In this document: positions 61,008-64,000 of the stretch, one piece after another
How the letters are laid out: the number at the start of each line of letters is the position of its first letter
How positions within the stretch are numbered: the stretch's first letter is position 1
Source: Taxawa tesnikishii (nom. ined.)
Taxonomy: Eukaryota; Ascomycota; Dothideomycetes; Dothideales
Direction: 5' to 3'
Assembly (NCBI GenBank): GCA_030247885.1
Contig: JAPDRO010000001.1
Location: forward strand, 2,108,001 to 2,172,000
Length of the DNA stretch: 64,000 nucleotides
Notes under the pieces: model-generated
The model's input: only the letters and a program-made list of their open reading frames with translations
The model's database searches: none
What the model was told of the DNA's origin: nothing
Position numbers and translations under genes: made by a program

Positions 61008-61676
61008 CGTTGCCGCTGGATTGCGTCGCGTGTATTGTCCGGTGCTGGGTTGTGGGAGGGAGGTTCAAGGTCAGGGTCATCTCGGAACCGATCACAAGCA
61101 ACGACAAGATTACGAACAGACAACGATACTCAAAGTAGTGATGTGCATTCTATATGGCATTCGCCTAGCAACTCTGTTCAGACGGTACGATTACATGATC
61201 CAGACGTAGATACGGTGTGGTATCTCTTGTAGAGCACAAGGCCGCCACCCCACAGCGCGATCTATCTCGCCGGCAAGCTCATACCGGTCGTTAGTCCCAG
61301 TTATTCTGCACATCGCCCTCATAGTTATTGACAACACAGAGAGGCTAGGATTGGTCCAAATGCATGCTAAGCGTACCGTAGTGCATGCAGGATGACGTGT
61401 ATTAACCCTCAGAACGGAGCGTAGTAATCCTCAAATCCACCACCGTGGACCCGGAGAAAGGCCCCCAGGTGCATCAATGCGGCTCCACCGGCATCTGTTT
61501 CCCGTACCAAAGTCTCTTTGCACTGGTCTGTTTGTATACATGTTTTGATTGAGTCGCTTGCATGGCGCGAAAAGTTGCTCTCTTCTCTGCAAGCGGCCGT
61601 CCTGTGTGACCATGGTATCAAGGCCGAGCCTTTCGCGTAGGCATCTTGCAATCTACAGTATTCTTGCGTTAAGATA
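61008..61676. other. Intergenic between convergent aldo-keto reductase and ZIP genes
   Basis: No gene seen. A 147-codon minus frame (61852-61409) runs across the ZIP last exon in another frame and is a shadow. Confidence 0.5.
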
Positions 61677-63054
61677 CTATGCCCACTTGCCGAGCAGCGA
61701 CATGATTGCGGCGCCGAGCAGCACGCAGAAAGCCATGAAGCAAAGACGTTTGAAGTCTCTCCTCTTCTCAGGATCGAACAGGAAATCCCTCGCCAGAAGC
61801 TCGACCAGTCCGTTGTACAGAAGAATGCCTGCGCTGACGGCGTCGGCAACACCGCTTACAACAAGCTGTAATGAACGTCAGTGTTGAAGAACTTCATAGC
61901 ATCATCCAAGGGAGATCACTCACGGCAGTCATTCCTCCGGAATTGTATGTTGTCCTGACCCCGAGACCAACAGCAATCGCGATGGGGGTTGTTAAACCAT
62001 ACGCCACACACAGAACCCATGGAAGCCAGTTTGTCAAGTCCTTTGGAAAAGGAATGGCAGACATGCGGGCGCCGATTCCGAGGCCCTCGAAAGACTGATG
62101 AAAGATGAGGACGGGATAGAGGATTTTCCACTCGTCGTCGGCCACCCCAAAATTGAGACCTGCCCGGACGGTCAGCATCACAACACACCACACTGGATAA
62201 CGACGATTGACAAGCCGTACCGATGAAAACGGAATGAAGAATGATGCCAGCTTCCATGATAAAGAAGGCCATGAACTGCTGCCGAAAAGCAGTCCTGTTC
62301 AGCTCGTCTGAATCGGCGACAGAGACAGCGTCGCCCGCTCTCGTAACCTTCCTGTAATGGTTGCGGTCATCGTTACACTCGCAGTTGACTTCCTCGTCTT
62401 GCGTGCGCATGTGTGGAGCTCCGCCCGACGTGATTTCCTGGCAACGATAATTTCCTCGACGCTCGTCGCCGTCTCAAATCCATACTTCTGCCTGACATAT
62501 TCCTGGCAGCTCACGTCTACAAGGAAGACAGCCATGCAAGAAGTCAGGAGGATTGCAGGGGTCCAGGAGTAGGCCGACCAAGCCCCCGGGGTCATGCCGA
62601 CACAGGTATACGGACCGATTGAGCTGTACGCAGGATCAAGCCTGGAGGGAGGAGGGTAAGAAACCGATTGCGAGAAAGACGTTAGTGCAAGAGCGTTGAC
62701 AACGTACAGATGAACGAACGCAGTAGCCACGATGACACCGGAACCGAAGTATCTTGCGAAGAGGTAGACGTAGCGCGGTATGCTGAGCCACCTTATGCGC
62801 TTCGCGAGGACCGGGAAGACTGTGGTAGCTGTAGACACAATCTAACGTGGTTCACTATTCAGTCCAATCTTCGTCGACAGCTGCAGAGCGCAGTCCGGCG
62901 TTGCTCTCACTCACAAGAATGACGAGCAAGGCCGATATGCGTCCCCTAAACCACCAGTGTATCCATTTTCTGACAGTTGCTCGTAGCAGGCAACATCTCG
63001 GGGACTCGCCGTGTCGAGGTCGACGTTGTGCGGGTCGAAACCTGGAGTGAACAT
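61677..63054 (-). CDS. ZIP-family zinc/iron transporter, two frame breaks
   Basis: Plasma- or organelle-membrane importer of Zn2+ (or Fe2+), similar to Zrt1/Zrt2. Exons in reading order: 63054-62915, 62841-62221, 62159-61924, 61865-61677. Eight membrane helices are expected; visible ones include RISALLVIL, the segment YFGSGVIVATAFVHLY, ILHSVFIG and PVLIFHQSFEGLGIGARM. The last two hold the metal-path signature of helices IV and V (HSxxIG, HQxxEGxxxG). The loop between III and IV is Cys/His/acid-rich (EVNCECNDDRNHYRK). Frame breaks: coding-strand GGGG 62946-62943 and AAA 62436-62434. Two added bases give 395 residues ending LGKWA, as in fungal ZIPs. Confidence 0.93.
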
Positions 63055-63779
63055 AGCGGAACGTGTGTGATTGGTATAGGAAACAAATAGGACATGTCTG
63101 CGTTGAAGGACGACTTGATACCATTTTATACATGCAACCACTTGAATAAATTCTGTGTATACCTTGATGGCACACATAACACCCTAGTGGGCAACTACAC
63201 ACAGGGCAGGCGTTGCGGAAAGGGTTTGGCAGAACATCGGCATTATCATGAAGACCTACATGGGCGAAGACGGGGGCCACCGAAATTGTCGTAGGAAAAC
63301 GTGACAAGCGAAAATCGTACCGTCTCGTTCCCTCAGAGAATCTGGAGCGAACTAGTCCAGAACAGAACTCGAGTCGAGCTGAAGTGAAGCTCAAATGATG
63401 CCATAACGAAGTCTAGCCAGACTGAGGATTAGGTGAAGTTCAAGTGCTTTGGATGGCCTCTGCGATATCTCAAGTCCTGCTCGCACCCCTTTGTTGCCTC
63501 ACAATCGTGTTGGAAAGGACTTGCTAACGCTCGAGGAGGCATTTTGGTCAGGTTTGCTATAGAGGTCGCCAATCGCAAGCTTTGAACGGCATCAACGAGC
63601 GTTCCGTATACGAACGTGGATCTCTGCCATCTCAAGGCGATATCTCTGTTTGATCATACAAAACAATTTTTCAAGTGCCGGCAGGACCCAACGGATCTAC
63701 TCCTACATCTTAGCTCCTTCGCATGACCCTGCTTCCGGCGAAGGATCTCGACTAGGCTGAGCAGCCCGGATCACCAGAA
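63055..63779. other. Intergenic upstream of the ZIP gene
   Basis: No gene seen. Confidence 0.45.
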
Positions 63780-64000
63780 TCATCTGGAAATGCCGTTGAT
63801 GAAATCGTCTTGGGCGCAGAATCCATAAGGGCAAGCTTGAGCCATCGTCAGTCGATACGAACAGCACAGCCCGGTGGACTTTTGACATATAATCTGGGTG
63901 TCGATATCAGCCACACCAAGTAACGCACAGTCCTGGAGAGTGAGAGTCTCGCAGGAGCCGGGTAGTTTGGGGCTGGGCAGGTTCACGACAATGCCATCAG
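63780..64000 (-). CDS. 3' end of an unidentified Cys-rich protein gene, partial
   Basis: An open minus-strand frame enters from the right edge and stops at 63782-63780, giving about 72 residues. It has seven Cys (SCE, QDC, IICQ, GLCC, QACP, GFC). This suggests a disulfide-rich, possibly secreted protein, but no family is recognised and the frame could be chance. The start and any signal peptide lie outside the window. Confidence 0.4.
   Translation of the reverse strand, partial: DGIVVNLPSPKLPGSCETLTLQDCALLGVADIDTQIICQKSTGLCCSYRLTMAQACPYGFCAQDDFINGISR

Noticed and set aside
61409-61852. 147-codon minus frame across the ZIP 3' end
   Set aside because: Out of frame with the conserved ZIP last exon.

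Overview
The window is nuclear DNA of a filamentous ascomycete (Pezizomycotina). Genes are dense, introns are mostly 48-115 nt with GT..AG ends, and the gene set includes FacB/CAT8, the SIN protein Cdc14, a fused NUP98-NUP96 gene, GH55, CFEM and MNN9. A Dothideomycete is my best guess, from protein resemblance only. I can support 25 protein genes plus the partial tail of another at the right edge. I see no tRNA, rRNA, transposon or CRISPR.

Layout, left to right: GH55 beta-1,3-glucanase (5' partial, +); NAD-dependent epimerase (+); SIN component Cdc14 (+); a vWA-RBR ubiquitin ligase (+); GDP-mannose pyrophosphorylase PSA1 (-) and mannosyltransferase MNN9 (-); a large probably mitochondrial protein of unknown function (+); gamma-tubulin (+); FacB/CAT8 regulator (-); SET-domain methyltransferase (-); CDC14 phosphatase (+); NUP145-type nucleoporin precursor (+); GFA-family protein (+); seipin (-); cytochrome P450 (-); DUF2235 hydrolase (-); PEX14 (-); NDC80 (+); NAPE-PLD-like metallohydrolase (+); CFEM-like GPI protein (-); a hypothetical protein (+); cyclase-family protein (-); RCC1 (+); aldo-keto reductase (+); ZIP metal transporter (-).

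Most genes are unrelated housekeeping loci. Two functional themes stand out. PSA1 makes the GDP-mannose that MNN9 uses, and the two lie in tandem. Six genes serve mitosis or nuclear organisation: SIN Cdc14, gamma-tubulin, Cdc14 phosphatase, Nup98-96, Ndc80 and RCC1.

The strongest global signal is technical. In 12 of the 25 genes the reading frame breaks at 24 sites. Nearly all sites lie in or beside short homopolymers, and every one is explained by missing bases: one base at 23 sites, two at one C-run. When the missing bases are allowed for, every exon chain becomes an exact multiple of three and known domains become continuous. I read this as homopolymer under-calling in the assembly, not decay, so the affected genes are annotated as intact CDS with the break positions given.

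All exon borders were chosen by eye from splice signals and protein continuity; none has transcript support here. No single previously undescribed system is evident. The best leads are the vWA-RBR ligase, the 7-nt PEX14 microexon, the divergent CFEM protein, the duplicated N-terminal motif of the DUF2235 protein, and the unassigned 1,096-residue mitochondrial protein.
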